A stretch of DNA of 30,603 nt from Haplomitrium mnioides (GCA_049999725.1 JBNGIS010020501.1:1-30603); one strand, 5' to 3'. Positions 9,065 through 20,159 are shown, counted from the first letter of the stretch. A program made the numbers and translations. The notes: generated by a model not told the origin, from the sequence alone.

Positions 9065-9828
9065 ATTGATGTTTGTGATACATGCAAAGAAATAAAATCA
9101 TTGCGAGAAAAATTTGTCATTGAGTCCAGCAAAGGCAACAAATTTCTTCTCTTTTGAAACCTTTGGTTAATCTATACTCTTTTTTTCTAGACTCAAAGCT
9201 TAGTTATAGAGATGTTATATTTTCTCAACTTAGTGCCAAAAGATATTTGTTTTGTTAAGTTGTTCAACAAATAAGATTTGAGTCGAATAATTCTTAGCAA
9301 CTTGCTGTGAGAAGAGAGTCTATGCTCGCATAGGGTTTGTTGGTTTTAGTTTGAATCCAAATCTTGTCTACAGAAAAATAAAGCGAGGAAATGAATGTGA
9401 TTCTTGGTGGTGACATTAGTCGTGCGATAAGTTTTGTTTTTATTGCTTTAAATCAAGAGCCATTTGCAAAAAAAAAAACAATAGCAAGAATCGTTTTTGT
9501 TGTTTGCAAATCTTATGAGCGTATAGGATGTGTTCTGGTTTTTTTTTTAATCTTTTGCAAACAAAGAGTTCAAGTTACCTTTGAAACTATAGTTCCAGCT
9601 TGTGTTCCTTTGCTAGCAAATCTTGTTTTTCTACTTTTTAAACTTTTGTTTATTTTAAGTCAATCAAATTTTCTTTTATTTAAACTCCCTAACTTTATTT
9701 TTCAATCTTTTAAAAAAAATCACTTCTACTAATCCAAACATTTGCTTAAGATGATTTGAATATTTTTAGCACTTGAGGTTGTCTTTTGAAGTTCCAAACA
9801 TCATCATATGTTTTGTTGAACTACTTTT
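9065..9828 (+). other. Probable intron of the transposase-like gene A
   Basis: Between the CDTCKEIK block, which ends near 9155, and the block starting near 9829 there is T-rich sequence with two palindromic repeat units (9317-9345 and 9505-9530, TATGCTCGCATAGGG-like). The candidate acceptor is TTTGTGATAG at about 9841-9850. The 113-codon frame at 9391-9732 is T-rich, hydrophobic by composition and not conserved in copy B, so I do not call it. Confidence 0.5.
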
Positions 9829-10109
9829 ATGTCTTTCGTGATTTGTGATAGTGCAATCAAATATAATTGCCAATTGTTTCTTCATCGTGACCAACAAATA
9901 AAAGAAAGAACAAAACTTGCAAACCATCAAAGAAAATGTTATACCGATGGTCAAAAGTGCTTAGGAATTGTCATTGATGGAATGGATCAAAAGAAAAATG
10001 CTATTCCACACTCGCTTTTGCCACCAAAAAACATTGACAAAGATTGTTTGGTGGGTGTGCATGTTGTTGGTACTTAATATTCAATCATGCTCTTTTCTTA
10101 CACATCCAA

Positions 10110-10850
10110 TAATTGGTTGTAAAGTTGTGATGACACATTATAGAGGCAAACTCAAGCAATCTAGGAGAAGTGATTTGAATGATGGCAAAATTGGAAGAGC
10201 TTCAAGTAGCTTCTATAGCCAACCAACAACAAGAAAACATGCTAATGACAGAGATGGTAAAATATAAGACCAAATGCAACAAGAGAATGCCTCTATTGGA
10301 GAAGAGAATCAAGAGACCTTACTTCAAAAGATGAGTAAGTCAAACAAGATGAATCCTTATGTAAAAGTCACATGGTTGGTGCTCCAAAAAGTTGGGTTTA
10401 TTAAATGAAGGTTTACATGCATGTTATCCAAATACTTTACAATTGGAGAAATAATTGTTTGTAAGGTCATTTCTAACTTAACATGTATCTATTTGGCTAT
10501 AAGAATGGTAGAAACAAAAAAGTACGCAAGGAGAACATATTTTTTGGAACATTTAAAAAAAGGGTTTGTTGCAAAATTTTAAAGCAGTTAACTCAGCGTT
10601 ACTGCTAAGAACTAAGCTTTGGAAGTTGGAGCAACAAGGAATTGTTGCTAAATACATTGAAGAGTTTCCAAGTCTACAAATATAAATTGAAGATATGAGT
10701 TTAGTTGAAGCCTTTGACAAATCTTACAAGGGTTGAAGAGAAAGATTAGATGAGAACTTATGATGCAAAACCTAAATGATGTAAATAAAGCTATTTAATT
10801 TGCTCAAAAGATTGAAATAACTCTTAGTATTATGAAAACTCAAAGAAATT
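10110..10850 (+). pseudogene. Ty3/Gypsy gag relic
   Basis: From about 10160 the translation gives 'MMAKLEELQVASIANQQQ', and after several frame changes, at 10575-10830, 'AVNSALLLRTKLWKLEQQG', 'VAKYIEEFPSLQI', 'EDMSLVEAFDK' and 'NDVNKAI.FAQKIE'. This is the retrotransposon gag capsid pattern (L...L..L.Q.GsV..Y...F..L...I..M.e). Many stops are present. It abuts the truncated transposase-like gene A, and no LTR, primer-binding site or pol follows directly. Confidence 0.7.
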
Positions 10851-11776
10851 GAAGGCTTATACTTATGTTTGAGGCTAAACATTGCAAATCACCAATTTAA
10901 TCTTAATAATTATTTTATCTCCCAAAAAATATTTCAAATAGCCAATTTTTTTAATTTTTTTTTGTAAAAAGTTGAACATAACCAAACAGTGAATATACTA
11001 AATGCATTAAAACATCTTTGGTATCTAAATTCAATTTTCATGACAATATTCCTAAGATTAGAAATTGATCAAAACATACAAAATTTATAAGAAACATATA
11101 TTCAATTAAACAAAGATGTCTATGCACTTATGGACTTCATGATTTACAATTCTCAAACATATGTTGCTAACTTCTAGCTATTTATTAAAAAGATGAAATC
11201 AAGTAAGAATGACCATGTATACATCAAGTTCAACACATATATATTTAAAACATAAACTCTTAAGATCAAAATCAAACATAGACTCCTATACACACATAGA
11301 CTCCATCTCTTATAGCTCACATACATGTACTCTAAACATCAAAATCAAATTAGTTGCTCATACGAGCATGAACTTTATCATTCATAGTTTTCATACATAT
11401 GCTTTCAAGATCAAGATCAAACAATGATCCCTATTTGCATATATAATCCACTCTAAACATTGAATTCAAATAATGTTGCTTAGTCAAATATTAACTTAAT
11501 TATTAGCAATTTTCATGCACATACTTAGAAGATTTAAATCAAACAAGAGCAACTATGCATTCATAGACTTCATTACTTATATATTTCATCCACCTACTTA
11601 TATTCAAAATGAATTAACAATGATTAGAAGCGTATAGACTTCAGCAAAAATATTTTGCATATTATATTCTCTTTTATCAAAAACCTATTCAACCAAATAC
11701 ACATGCTCATGCTAGCATGAACTTCAAAAAAAGTTAATTAGAAAATGCTTTATTTATAAATAAAAAAATATATACA
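10851..11776. repeat. AT-rich stretch with a diverged ~75-bp tandem satellite (about 11090-11720)
   Basis: No gene is seen. Repeated AAGATCAAAATCAAAC-type starts occur at about 11263, 11339 and 11409, followed each time by a palindromic-core derivative (ATACACACATAGACTCC, CATACGAGCATGAAC) and a TTCATAC/CACATAC segment. The unit is roughly 70-80 bp, with about seven diverged copies. It occupies the same position, downstream of methyltransferase gene B, as the repeats at 2280-2420 hold for gene A. Confidence 0.65.
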
Positions 11777-12424
11777 TCATTTTGTGACTTCATTATCGAT
11801 CTTGTTCTCTTTAGAACATATGCTATCCTCTGCTGCTAATGATTGAGAAGGCTCAACATCCCAAGCCGTAGATGAATTAAGATAAGACTTTCTACTCATT
11901 AAAATCATTGCTAAATCTCTCGATACACTTGTTGTACTAGGAGCAACTTGCTTATTATGGTAAATATACATGATCTAAAACTCTATAGTATCACATGTCA
12001 AAGAAAACATTGCCAAAAAATGATGTGGAATATATATCAATTGTCATCATTTATATTCTATAGCATTACAATTCCTAATTAATTTTGAGACACATGTTAT
12101 GTTTATGCTTGACCTAGAGCAAAGATCCAAAATCCAATCATGCTTTGAGAATAAATAGTCTATATATTAAAAATTGTAAATTGTTTGCGTCTTTTGGTAA
12201 ACATTCACAAGCTCATCATCTTCAGGATGCTATAACTTTGCAGAAACTGCAAGATAACTAAACATGAATCACATTATCTAGCACGGTTGACCACTTGCTT
12301 CATCAATTCAAACATTGAAGGTCTTTATGTTTTTCTTGCCTTCTTTTGTCCAACATCCCACCATCTAGTATTTGTAAGTGTGCACTATTCTAGAATCACC
12401 ACAATAATGGATGTTTTTTTTGTT
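11777..12424 (-). CDS. Methyltransferase gene B, exon 4
   Basis: Encodes the motif X / motif I region and the C-terminal tail, with several stops. The last 64 codons (11971-11777) are open and read MYIYHNKQVAPSTTSVSRDL, parallel to MYAYHKESVPPGTTCTTSDS in gene A. The two tails also end at similar places, which supports a real stop near 11777. Confidence 0.6.
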
Positions 12425-12515
12425 CTTTTTACAATACAATCAAAATAATTAGACATAAAAATAAAGAAAAAGAAGTACAGAAAGAAAACATGAAAAAAAA
12501 GCTATAATGACTCAC

Positions 12516-13046
12516 TAAATGCCATGATTGATCATACAATAAATCTCCAAAAAGAATCTACAATGTCAAGCTATTGAGAAGAATGAATCATGACAAAAGA
12601 CCAAAAGATGAAATTATATCAAAAATATCATCCTTTGAAAAAAGACTCTCAATTATCATGCTTACATTTCTTAAAGTTGCAACCATAAGAAATGTTGCCA
12701 ATAGCTAAGGCAAAATCTCATGGGTTGATTAATCCCTTTAATTGATGAGCATTGGACTCTCCATAGATTTGGCAACACACCACATTGAGTCCATCTTCAA
12801 AGGATAGCAAATCAGCCTCTTTTGCATCCACAACTCCTTTTGAACTAAGGCTAACAATTTCAATTGATGCATAGGTTTCTACTCTCTTGCCTTTTGGCAG
12901 TGGAGTAGGAAAGCTGGAGAATATGATGCCAAGGTTGGAGCTTGGTCTTGCTCTTTGTTTGCCTTCTTAGTAGCCCTATTCTACTTTCTTCCTTTGGCCA
13001 CGACAATGAACTTCTTTTGCCAATTGATGCTTCACAATTTTATCAC
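12516..13046 (-). CDS. Methyltransferase gene B, exon 3
   Basis: Encodes GDKIVKHQLAKEVH, then an EQDQAPTLAS segment shared with gene A (in another frame), then KEADLLSFEDGLNVV...NAHQLKGLINP and the motif IV relic GNISYG. Motif IV has Ser in place of the catalytic-loop Pro. The GTGAGT donor lies at the same codon as in gene A. Confidence 0.58.
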
Positions 13047-13119
13047 CTTGCAAAAAAATAAAATAAAAATAGCAATTAATAAAATATGAGGATGAAGAAT
13101 ATATTGAAAAATAATAATA

Positions 13120-13330
13120 AGAAGTCTATACATGCATGGACTTGCAAGTTTAGATGCACATACATTTGAAAGTCCATACGCACATGGACTTGTAAGTCCA
13201 TGTACTCATAGACTTGCGAAAGTGTGCACGTATAGACTCATGAGCCCAAATGTGCAACGACTTACTCATCCACGCGTGCAAGAACTAGCAAGTTTATGCA
13301 TGCATGGACTTACGAGTTCTTAAACGAGTC
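13120..13330. repeat. 24-bp palindromic minisatellite in intron 2 of gene B
   Basis: Eight to nine units of the ACTTGCAAGTCCATACGCACATGG type. It lies in the intron equivalent to the one holding the larger array at 4080-4660 of copy A, but with a different linker (TTGYAAGTC instead of TTCAATGTC). Confidence 0.8.
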
Positions 13331-13391
13331 AAAGAATATACTCAACTAAAATCAAAAAATTAAATTATTTCAAAAAGAACAAGCAACTTAC

Positions 13392-13733
13392 CAAAGGTTT
13401 TTTTGAATGAAGAGTAGAAAAAAGACATCTTTGATTCCTTTGTGGCAAAGGCACACTTTGTAGCAGAACAACAAGAGTTAGCTTCTTTGCTTGTTGACTT
13501 TTTTTTGTTGAGCTCCTTTTTGGCTCGACTTCTTTATGCTTCCTCCTAGTTGACGATCCATCTATTGGACCAATTGTATAGATGGCCACACTTAGATGCG
13601 GAATGCATTGTACAATAGTTGTTCTAGGCTTGACCTTTGAGATTTTTAAGGATAATACCATCTTGATCATGTCTTTCTCTATTTGCTTGATGTCAAGGTA
13701 GGCAACAACAAAGTCAAGTGAATACTACACCAT
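13392..13733 (-). CDS. Methyltransferase gene B, exon 2 (internally deleted)
   Basis: Starts after a TTTCTAG acceptor. 'SLDFVVAYLDIKQIEKDMIKM' aligns with the start of exon 2 of gene A. The Lys-rich linker (STRRKHKEVEPKRSSTKKS) follows. The sequence then jumps directly to 'FATKESKMSFFYSSFKKTF', the end of the same exon, removing the ParB-like region. The open minus-strand frame at 13670-13365 covers this. Confidence 0.55.
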
Positions 13734-13834
13734 CTAGAAACAAAACAAATACAATAGTAAGAAATGCATTGTATGCATTTAAAAATCAATAAGAGAAGTT
13801 GCATTAAGAAAAGGAAAACATGTAGTTATTGAAT

Positions 13835-14065
13835 CTAGACACCCAAAGTCTCCAAAGTCCATGCATGCATAGACTCCAAAGTCCATGCGTGCAAAGACTC
13901 CAAAGCCCATGTACACATAAACTTCAGAGTCAAGGTGTGCTTGGACTTCAAAGTCCTTGCACAAACAGGCTAATGAGTCAATGCACGTATGGGCTCTCAA
14001 GTTTGGATAGTGACCACAGACTTATGAGTCCTTGCGTGCTTACAAGTGTGTATGGCTATCCAAAT
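13835..14065. repeat. 24-bp palindromic minisatellite in intron 1 of gene B
   Basis: About nine units of the form GACTCCAAAGTCCATGCGTGCATA, lying between the exon 1 donor at 14232 and the exon 2 acceptor at 13734-13735, as in copy A. The overlapping open frames on both strands are by-products of the 24-bp period. Confidence 0.8.
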
Positions 14066-14231
14066 TTGTGCCACATGCACGTATGAGGTTTGGAAAAAAA
14101 ACACAAAAAATTTGTAGATGCGTTTATCATTGACCATGGAAGCATAGAGTGCTGCAACCCATACACACATGGATTCAAATGTTGTCACCTTATTGGTTAA
14201 ATTAAATTGAACAAAAAATGCTTGAAGTTAC

Positions 14232-14596
14232 ATGTCCATTCTTGTGTGCTTCAATGAGGTACTTGCTAAAGTTGTTCGTCCTCTGGATGTCATTATGAGA
14301 ACTTTTTTCATGAGACCTTATATAATCTAATGTTATCTCAGATGCTTGCTAGAAGTCCAATATGAGCCATGTTGCCTTCTTGAATCATTGTTATCTAATT
14401 GATCATCTCTAGATTGAATTTTGTGCTCTTGCCACTCCAAAGGTTGAGATACTTCTTTGGATCTTGATTGGTACTACATCTTGAATGGTATTAGCATTTC
14501 ATAAACTAGTCTATTGAAGTCAACAAACTTGATTAGATTGGCATATAAAAAAGGTTTTGATACATCAGTTGTGTTTGCTAACGAGATTGTTGCTAT
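14232..14596 (-). CDS. Methyltransferase gene B, exon 1
   Basis: Begins at an ATA replacing the ATG of gene A (IATISLANTTDVSKPFLYAN). It later shows 'KFNLEMIN.ITMIQEGNMAHIGLL', which aligns with KFNLGLVVQITMISKGQ of gene A. Ends at GGACAT|GTAACT. Several stops and frame changes. Confidence 0.5.
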
Positions 14597-14739
14597 CTTT
14601 TAGAAAGAAAGTCTTGCAATAGAAATTTGAAAGCTAAAGGAAAAAATGCAGCTAAAATAAAAAGAAATGGAAAATCACTTATTAAAAACAAAAACTAAAC
14701 AACATTGGCACATTCAAAAAATGGAAAGAAACTTTCTAT

Positions 14740-14850
14740 CCAGGTTTCGTTTATACTTGAAAATTTAAAACTTGTTTTCCTGCCAAAAAATATTTTGTGT
14801 AGCTTTTGCCACGCCTTTTCTTATGGTAAGAAAAATTAAGTATATATTAC
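14740..14850. promoter_or_regulatory. Divergent promoter with two TATA boxes, copy B
   Basis: Minus-strand TATAAAC at 14755-14749 faces methyltransferase gene B; plus-strand TATATATT at 14841-14848 faces the transposase-like gene B. Spacing is 86 bp, against 90 bp in copy A. The flanking block GAAAGAAACTTTC, near 14725, is also shared with copy A (near 7128). Confidence 0.5.
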
Positions 14851-14999
14851 AATGACACTTTGTATCTTTCTAGTTTCTTTTTAAATTTTTTTCTCGTTTA
14901 AATTTTCATTTTTTATTGTTTTGTGGAATTTTCCTAAAAGAATTTTTTTTTTGGTTTCGTGTATACTTTGTTGATTTGGGAATCAAGTTTACTTAGTTT

Positions 15000-16336
15000 T
15001 TTGATTATTTTTTATATTTTCAAATGGCAACAACAAGAGAAAAAAAATGTTTGGAAGTCAATGACTCTTGCTTTTTGAAATGTTCTATGACTAAATGACA
15101 TGGTGATCATATTTCAAATCCAATTTTGGACAAGAGAAGTATTGGTGAACAACAAGTTGGGAATGAATGGCCTATATTTTGGGGAAAAGTATGTCTATTG
15201 TACAAAAACAGATGCCTTTGGATGACAGTCATAGAAATGAACCATATACGAGCATAGTATCTAAAAGTAAACCCGATGCGTGCATGGGACCAAACATTCA
15301 AGTCAAGCAAGAAAATTGCAATTTAACACGACTTCCCTATTCAAGTAGAAGGGATCCTCCAAAGGAAAAGAAGTACAAGAGTAATATGTTTAAGAATAAG
15401 AAGGCTATTTATGTGTCTTCATTAGCAACTGAAGATAGAAATGCGTTTGCTACTTCTACTTCAAGAACAAAATTGCAATTTAGATTCAATTTTGATTGTG
15501 AAAAGCTAATATCTTTAGCAACTTTCAATCAAATAGTTACTTCTACTTAAGTTAGAGTCAAAACCACAACTGTAATAACATCTCAAAAAGCAACATATCA
15601 AATCATTGGAGGAAATTTTGGAGAATGATTCCCAATCAAAAAATGTTTCTCTTGAACTTTCACCAAAGTTCCAATAACTCTATAGAAAAGTATTGCCCAA
15701 TATTCAAAAATTATGGTGATAATGCAATGTTGGCTTTGTCGAGTTCTCCCAACATTGAGATTTTTATGCCCAATTTTAAGAAGTACACTTCAAAGCAGAA
15801 ACATACTTAGGATGATTTAGAAGATCTTGAAGATAATGCTTTGTTTCAAATGGCTAGATATGCATACGGACCAAATCAACCAGGAAAACATAAGAGTTCT
15901 TTATTTGAGTGAAAACCCAAATGGATAAATCCTTTACATGATAATTTTATGCTAAAAATCAATCATGATGAGAGTTTTATTAAGAAAAAACTTGATCTTA
16001 CGTCAATTGTAAAGTTGAGGGGAATTTAATATTGCAAAAATAAATGTATGTCATTGTGCAAAATAGATTTCATCTAAATTATCAAAGAAACGGACTTTGG
16101 AAAAACATAAAGAATCGAGATATTACTTTACAATAGAGGATACCAAGAAAAGATTCAAAGTTGTCCAATTAATTTATTTTACTTGGTGGAACTATTGCTT
16201 GTAGGATTGCATTCAAGCTAATATTATATGTGAGGAATGATATAATCCTAAGGATACAAGAATTTAAAAATGCTTATCCTTGAGGCTCTTCATAAAGAGA
16301 GATTTATATGCAATAGAGGTGTTTGCTTATAAAAGG
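15000..16336 (+). pseudogene. DUF7869-like transposase-like gene, copy B, 5' part
   Basis: Homologous to 7320-8850 of copy A. Open pieces are 15167-15550, an S/T/K-rich segment, and 15625-15810. Then after a stop comes 'MARYAYGPNQPGKHKSSLFE', matching DRFAYTPNQPAQHKNFLFG of copy A, and the KPKWINPLHDN, NHDESFIKKKLDLT and AFKLILYVRN blocks with many stops. Homology ends abruptly at 16336, where the Copia LTR starts, and resumes at about 21910. Confidence 0.6.
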
Positions 16337-16557
16337 TGTCAAAAAACAAACATTGTTGTTGGACACACAAATCGTATACACATGGCTGAAGAAAATCTTC
16401 AATATATTCACAAGGGCTTGATGGCCCAAAAAATACAAGAAGGGGAGGAGTGCCTATGCGCAACTCCAGATCTGCCTCATATACTTAGCTAACCCTAGCT
16501 AACATAGGTGGGCTTCTAGATCAGCCAGGTAGCCTATCAAAGCTTGATATTTCAATA
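16337..16557 (-). repeat. 3' LTR of the Copia element
   Basis: On the minus strand a polypurine tract CTCACGGGGGAG (16569-16558) is followed by TATTGAAATATCAAGC, probably a mutated TGTTGA start, and the LTR ends ...TTTGACA at 16337. A TATA-like TATATGAGG lies inside. The length of about 221 bp is short for a plant Copia LTR but possible. The 5 bp before it (AAAGG at 16332-16336) would be the target duplication. Confidence 0.65.
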
Positions 16558-17345
16558 CTCCCCCGTGAGCTCATTGCATGTACACCAAGTTGCCTCCTAA
16601 AATTCTGCAACTTTTTGGCTCCCAATGCCTTGGTAAGAATATCAGCTAGCTGCTCCTCAATGCTTATATACTGCAAATTAATCAACATGGCCAACACCTT
16701 CTCTCTCACAAAGTGATAATGCACCTCAATGTGCTTTGAACGAGCACGAAAAACTGGATTGTTAGCCCATTGAATGTTGTTGATGTTGTTGCAATAAACC
16801 ATCACTAGTTCCTCCACTATGACATCTAACTCCTGCAATAACTTCAACAACCACATTACCTCACAGGTGGCAAAGCTTGCCCCACTGTACTCAGCCTTTG
16901 TACTTGATAAAACAACAATAAGCTGCTTCTTGTTGCTCCAAGCAAATCCAACACTTCTAAGCAAAAAAAAAACCACTCGGGGATCTCTTGTCACTAGCAC
17001 TTCCTGCACAATCTGTGAAACCAGCAAGCTGAAACTGTTGCAGCTGTCATAAAATTGAAGTGTATATTTTATGTATCAAAAAGTTCTGCGCACTGTATCC
17101 AAATGTGGCTTTCTTGGTATCTGCATAAATTGACTTACCATCCCTACAGCATAACTCAGATTTGGTCTGGTGATGGTGATGTATATCAGACTGCCTACCA
17201 AATGCCTGAAACCTGTTGGATCCTTAATCAACTCTCCTTCATGACCGATCAGTTTTGTATTCTGATTTAAGGGAGTTGCAATCGGTTTGCAACTTGTGAT
17301 GCCATATCTAGACAGCATATCCAAGGCATATTGCCTCTGTATCAT
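16521..17345 (-). pseudogene. Copia RNase H region
   Basis: 'MIQRQYALDMLSRYGITSCK' and the ATPLNQNTKL / GSLIYITITRPNLSYAVG blocks (17345-17076) form the RT-RNase H connection. The RNase H core follows at 17027-16521: SVGFAWSNKKQLIVVLSSTK, AEYSGASFATCEVMWL, VYCNNINNIQWANNPVF (DN...A motif with Asp changed to Asn) and HIEVHYHFVREKV. The frame changes once, near 17060. Confidence 0.85.
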
Positions 17346-17379
17346 CCATATTCTCTGCTCTTTTTTATCACCTCAATGC

Positions 17380-18080
17380 CAAGAAAATGTCTCAGCTCAC
17401 CAAGATACTTCATATCAAATTTCTGTTGTAGCAATTTTTTTCACTTCAACAATATCTTGCTCACTCTCTCCTGTCATAATCAGATCATCAACATAAATAA
17501 GAGTGCGCAAAATATCTTTCTCAATTTTCCTTACATACAAAGAATAGTCTGCATCTGACACCTTGAAGCCCACCGAAACAAGATATTCACCTATCTTGTT
17601 AGACCATGCTCGAGGTGTTTGCGTCAACCCATACGGGGCCTTCCTTAGCTTACATACCTGATCTGAATGCTCCAGATCAACAAAACCAGGTGGATGTACC
17701 ATGTACACCTCCTCTTCAAGGTCCCCATGTAGGATTACATTTTTCAAATCCATATGCTGTAAAGTCCACTTTTTCAATGCAACCAATGCAATGACTACTC
17801 GAACGTTGTCATCCTTGCTACAGGGCTGAAAGTCTCCTCACAATCTATCCCATGAGTTTGGGCATATCCCTTGGCTGCTAACCTTGCCTTGAACCTGCTT
17901 ATGTTGCCATCTTCACTCCTCTTCAATTTGTAGACCCATTTGCATGTGATGGCTTTCTTCCCTTTAGGTAAGCTGACCAGCTCCCAAGTCTGGTTTTTGT
18001 GAAGAGCATGCATCTCTACTATCATTGTAGATTCCTATCTGTCATCTCCTACAACATCCTCAAATAGGGCATGTTCTTTC
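17380..18080 (-). pseudogene. Copia reverse transcriptase
   Basis: From 18025: [20 protein letters not shown], then CKWVYKLK...[14 protein letters not shown] and ETFSPVARM. From 17786: MDLKNVILHGDLEEEVYM, RKAPYGLTQTPRAWSNKI, and the catalytic YVDDLIMTG at about 17495-17469. Conserved order and spacing; a single frame break near 17790. Confidence 0.9.
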
Positions 18081-18087
18081 TTAGTGA

Positions 18088-18600
18088 TTACTTACACCAC
18101 ATATGCATGATGTGTTGCAATGCTCCCTTATATATCAATCTGACCACTAGGTACTTCACCTTGTCACTTCTGTGCAAAGGTATGCTTTGCACTTGCTGCT
18201 CCTTTTGTTTTTGACTTAATGTTGAAGTTGGGAGTAATCTTAGTTCTTCATCTACACTTCTAGAATCACCACTACCTCTTTCTCTTAGAGACATTTCAGA
18301 TTGAGAGTTATTTGGAGTATACTGCTCTAAATTTCTGCTCAACTTTTCTTGCCATGTATTAGTGTTGCTACTGCTGCTACCTTCACTATATGGACCACTC
18401 AATGCTTGATTTTCCTGAGTTGGTTTTGACACAACTTGCTTCCCATTTGTCTTACTTGTGTCATCCATAGAATTTTGACTATACCAAGTACTTAACTCAT
18501 CAAATACTACATCTCTACTCACCCTTAGCATGCGTGTAGTAAAACAATAAAATTTGTACCCCTTTTGCTCATTTGAATACCCAATAAAGACACACTTCTA
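18088..18600 (-). pseudogene. Copia region between integrase and reverse transcriptase
   Basis: The minus-strand frame 18531-18088 starts MLRVSRDVVFDELSTWYSQN, the usual end of the Copia integrase C-terminal region, preceded by KCVFIGYSNEQKGYKFYC near 18600-18545. The rest is a Ser/Gln-rich linker typical of this part of the polyprotein. Confidence 0.75.
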
Positions 18601-19260
18601 AGCTTTTGGGTCTAATTTGATGTGTGTCTCAGCTAGTACTTGATCATATGCAATGCAGCTAGACACTTTCAAATGTGAGATGTTTGGATGTCTCTCTATA
18701 AATTTCTCTTTTGGCGTCATGCCATGAACTGTTGTTGTAAGGGTTAAGTTCATAGTATAGACAGTAATGGATACTGCTTTTTCCCAATGATAATGTTGTA
18801 TATTCTTCTCATTCATTAATGCTAGTGCCATGTTTGCTATGTGCATGTTCTTCCTTTCAGCAACTCCATTCTGATGAGATGTGTTGTCTTTTTATCCCCT
18901 CTCTCTACAAATAGGGGCAAAATTCCGTGGAAAAATATTCTCCTCCACTATCAGATCTCAGGGACTTAATTTGCTGCCCTTTCTCTTTTTCCACCATAGC
19001 TCTGAAATGCTTGAAGTGATCAAACACTTCACTCTTGCTTGATGAAGTAAGTCCAAATCTTCCTTGAGTAATCATCAATGAAAGTTATATGTATACCTTT
19101 CAATGGATCATGTTTTTGTTGGACCCCATACATCTGAATACACCACTTCAAGTAGCTTCCTTGCTACATATGCATCACGAAGGAATGCTTGCCTTGCATA
19201 TTAACCAAATTGGCATGCTTCACATATTTTTTGCATTCCTTCTACCTTGAACTTGGGGAG
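18600..19260 (-). pseudogene. Copia GAG-pre-integrase and integrase core
   Basis: Contains GMQKICEACQFG (19238-19203), the CxxC end of the GAG-pre-integrase zinc finger, then VYSDVWGPTKT and, after frame changes, HQNGVAERKN near 18870 followed by MHIANMALALMNEKN, the typical post-catalytic helix. Several stops interrupt the first half, so no active integrase can be made. Confidence 0.8.
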
Positions 19261-19510
19261 CCTACTTACTACCTTTGCACATCAACATAACCAATTCTTT
19301 TGTGCCATATTTCATTGTCTGGCACTACCCCTATACCGTGTACAAACATTTCTTGTGAAATTTCAAGCATGCTCACATCCAATGTGAACATCCTGCCACT
19401 TCTACTACCCTTTGTGATCATGTTACAATCATTTCTCCAATCCTCAATAAATACACCAGTAGGATTAAAACTGACCTGGATATTTTTCTCTACACACTAT
19501 CCAATTGAAA

Positions 19511-20138
19511 TCAAATTTTTTTTTGAATCAATGGCACATGCATCACATCAGATAGGCACTTTGTTTTTCCATTCTCCAATACTATTGGTATGTTACAAAT
19601 TTGATGGATAGGATGTATAGTTGAGTCACTTGTCTCTACATATCCATGTGTACTTAGATTCTTGGTTTCATTAAACCACTCTCCATGGTCTCTCATGTGA
19701 TTAGAACATGTGGAATCGACAAAACATTTATCTTCATCATTGTTCTATTTCCTATATGCTACAGATGAAAACCTATACTGCATGACAAATAATATCTCAT
19801 TGTTTGCCTTGCTAGAACCTGCATAGTTCTCTTGCACTCTGTGTTGTTTCTCATATCATTTTGCTTTTTATAGCATCCCTTTGCTATGTGACTTGGCTTG
19901 TCACAATAATAACAGTCTCCCTCTGAATGTTGTGGTTGGCTTCCACGTCCTTTGTTACTCCCCTTGCCTCTGAACTAGCCTTTACCACCAAACAGGTTTG
20001 ATTGGCATTGTTGATTTTGTGCATTGTCACTTGAGTAACCTCTACCAGCATTACTTCTGCCATAGCTTTTGCCTCATCATCCTCTACCCATGTCCGACTA
20101 GAATGCTTGTTCTTGACTGCTTGAGGCACCTCCTCCAA
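19511..20138 (-). pseudogene. Copia nucleocapsid knuckle and protease
   Basis: A CCHC knuckle CYYCDKPSHIAKGC is encoded at 19914-19873. The protease active site, normally LDSGCSNHM, reads VDSTCSNHM near 19715, and the downstream block VLENGKTKCLSDVMHVP is the usual conserved protease end. Gly changed to Thr in the active triad would inactivate it. Confidence 0.8.
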
Positions 20139-20159
20139 TGTAAAGTTCCTCTGGCACTA

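Larger units (their letters stand above)
7280..10085 (+). pseudogene. DUF7869-like transposase-like gene, copy A (decayed, 3' truncated)
   Basis: Plus-strand coding blocks downstream of the TATA box at 7248: 7421-7669; 7882-8520, with in-frame stops near 8031 and 8150; 8623-8874; 8876-9064; and 9829-10077. Key motifs are a 'PSGTAVYRRAFKLILSVGNN' block followed by KRIRNL (8700-8780), 'GFTKHWRTHFPKCKKSKTQ' (9005-9060) then DVCDTCKEIKSLREKF, and 'GIVIDGMDQKKNAIPH' (9966-10010) then PKNIDKDCLVGVHVVGT. These fit, in order, the eukaryotic transposase-like proteins I know as DUF7869, which have IDGMDQ before an LDN...HTHEDID core. The core is absent here: homology stops at about 10085, where Ty3 gag sequence begins. 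Copy B retains the next block. The function is inferred only from this family resemblance. Confidence 0.6.
11777..14596 (-). pseudogene. Beta-class DNA methyltransferase gene, copy B (decayed, ParB segment deleted)
   Basis: Paralogue of 2697-6975 in the same orientation and with the same four-exon layout: about 14596-14232 (donor GTAACT), 13733-13392 (acceptor TTTCTAG, donor GTAAGT), 13046-12516 (acceptor TTGCAAG, donor GTGAGT) and 12424-11777. The start codon is ATA. Exon 2 keeps the 'DMIKMVLSLKISKVKP' and lysine-rich segments and the 'KESKMSFFYSSFKK' end but has lost about 1.1 kb holding the ParB-like domain. Exon 3 reads GLNVVCCQIYGESNAHQLKG, then GNISYGCNF. Exon 4 reads EDDELVNVYQKTQTIYN, then 'HDWILDLCSRSSI', then NCNAIEYK. 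Motif I (DLCSRSSI) and motif X (QKT) are more decayed than in copy A. Introns 1 and 2 again hold palindromic minisatellites. Confidence 0.65.

Noticed and set aside
9391-9732. 113-codon plus-strand frame, hydrophobic
   Set aside because: T-rich, intronic by position, not conserved in copy B.
2697-10085. DIRS-type retrotransposon as the source of the methyltransferase
   Set aside because: Some DIRS elements carry a methyltransferase-like domain, but no tyrosine recombinase or DIRS reverse transcriptase is seen near it, and the gene has introns and its own promoter.
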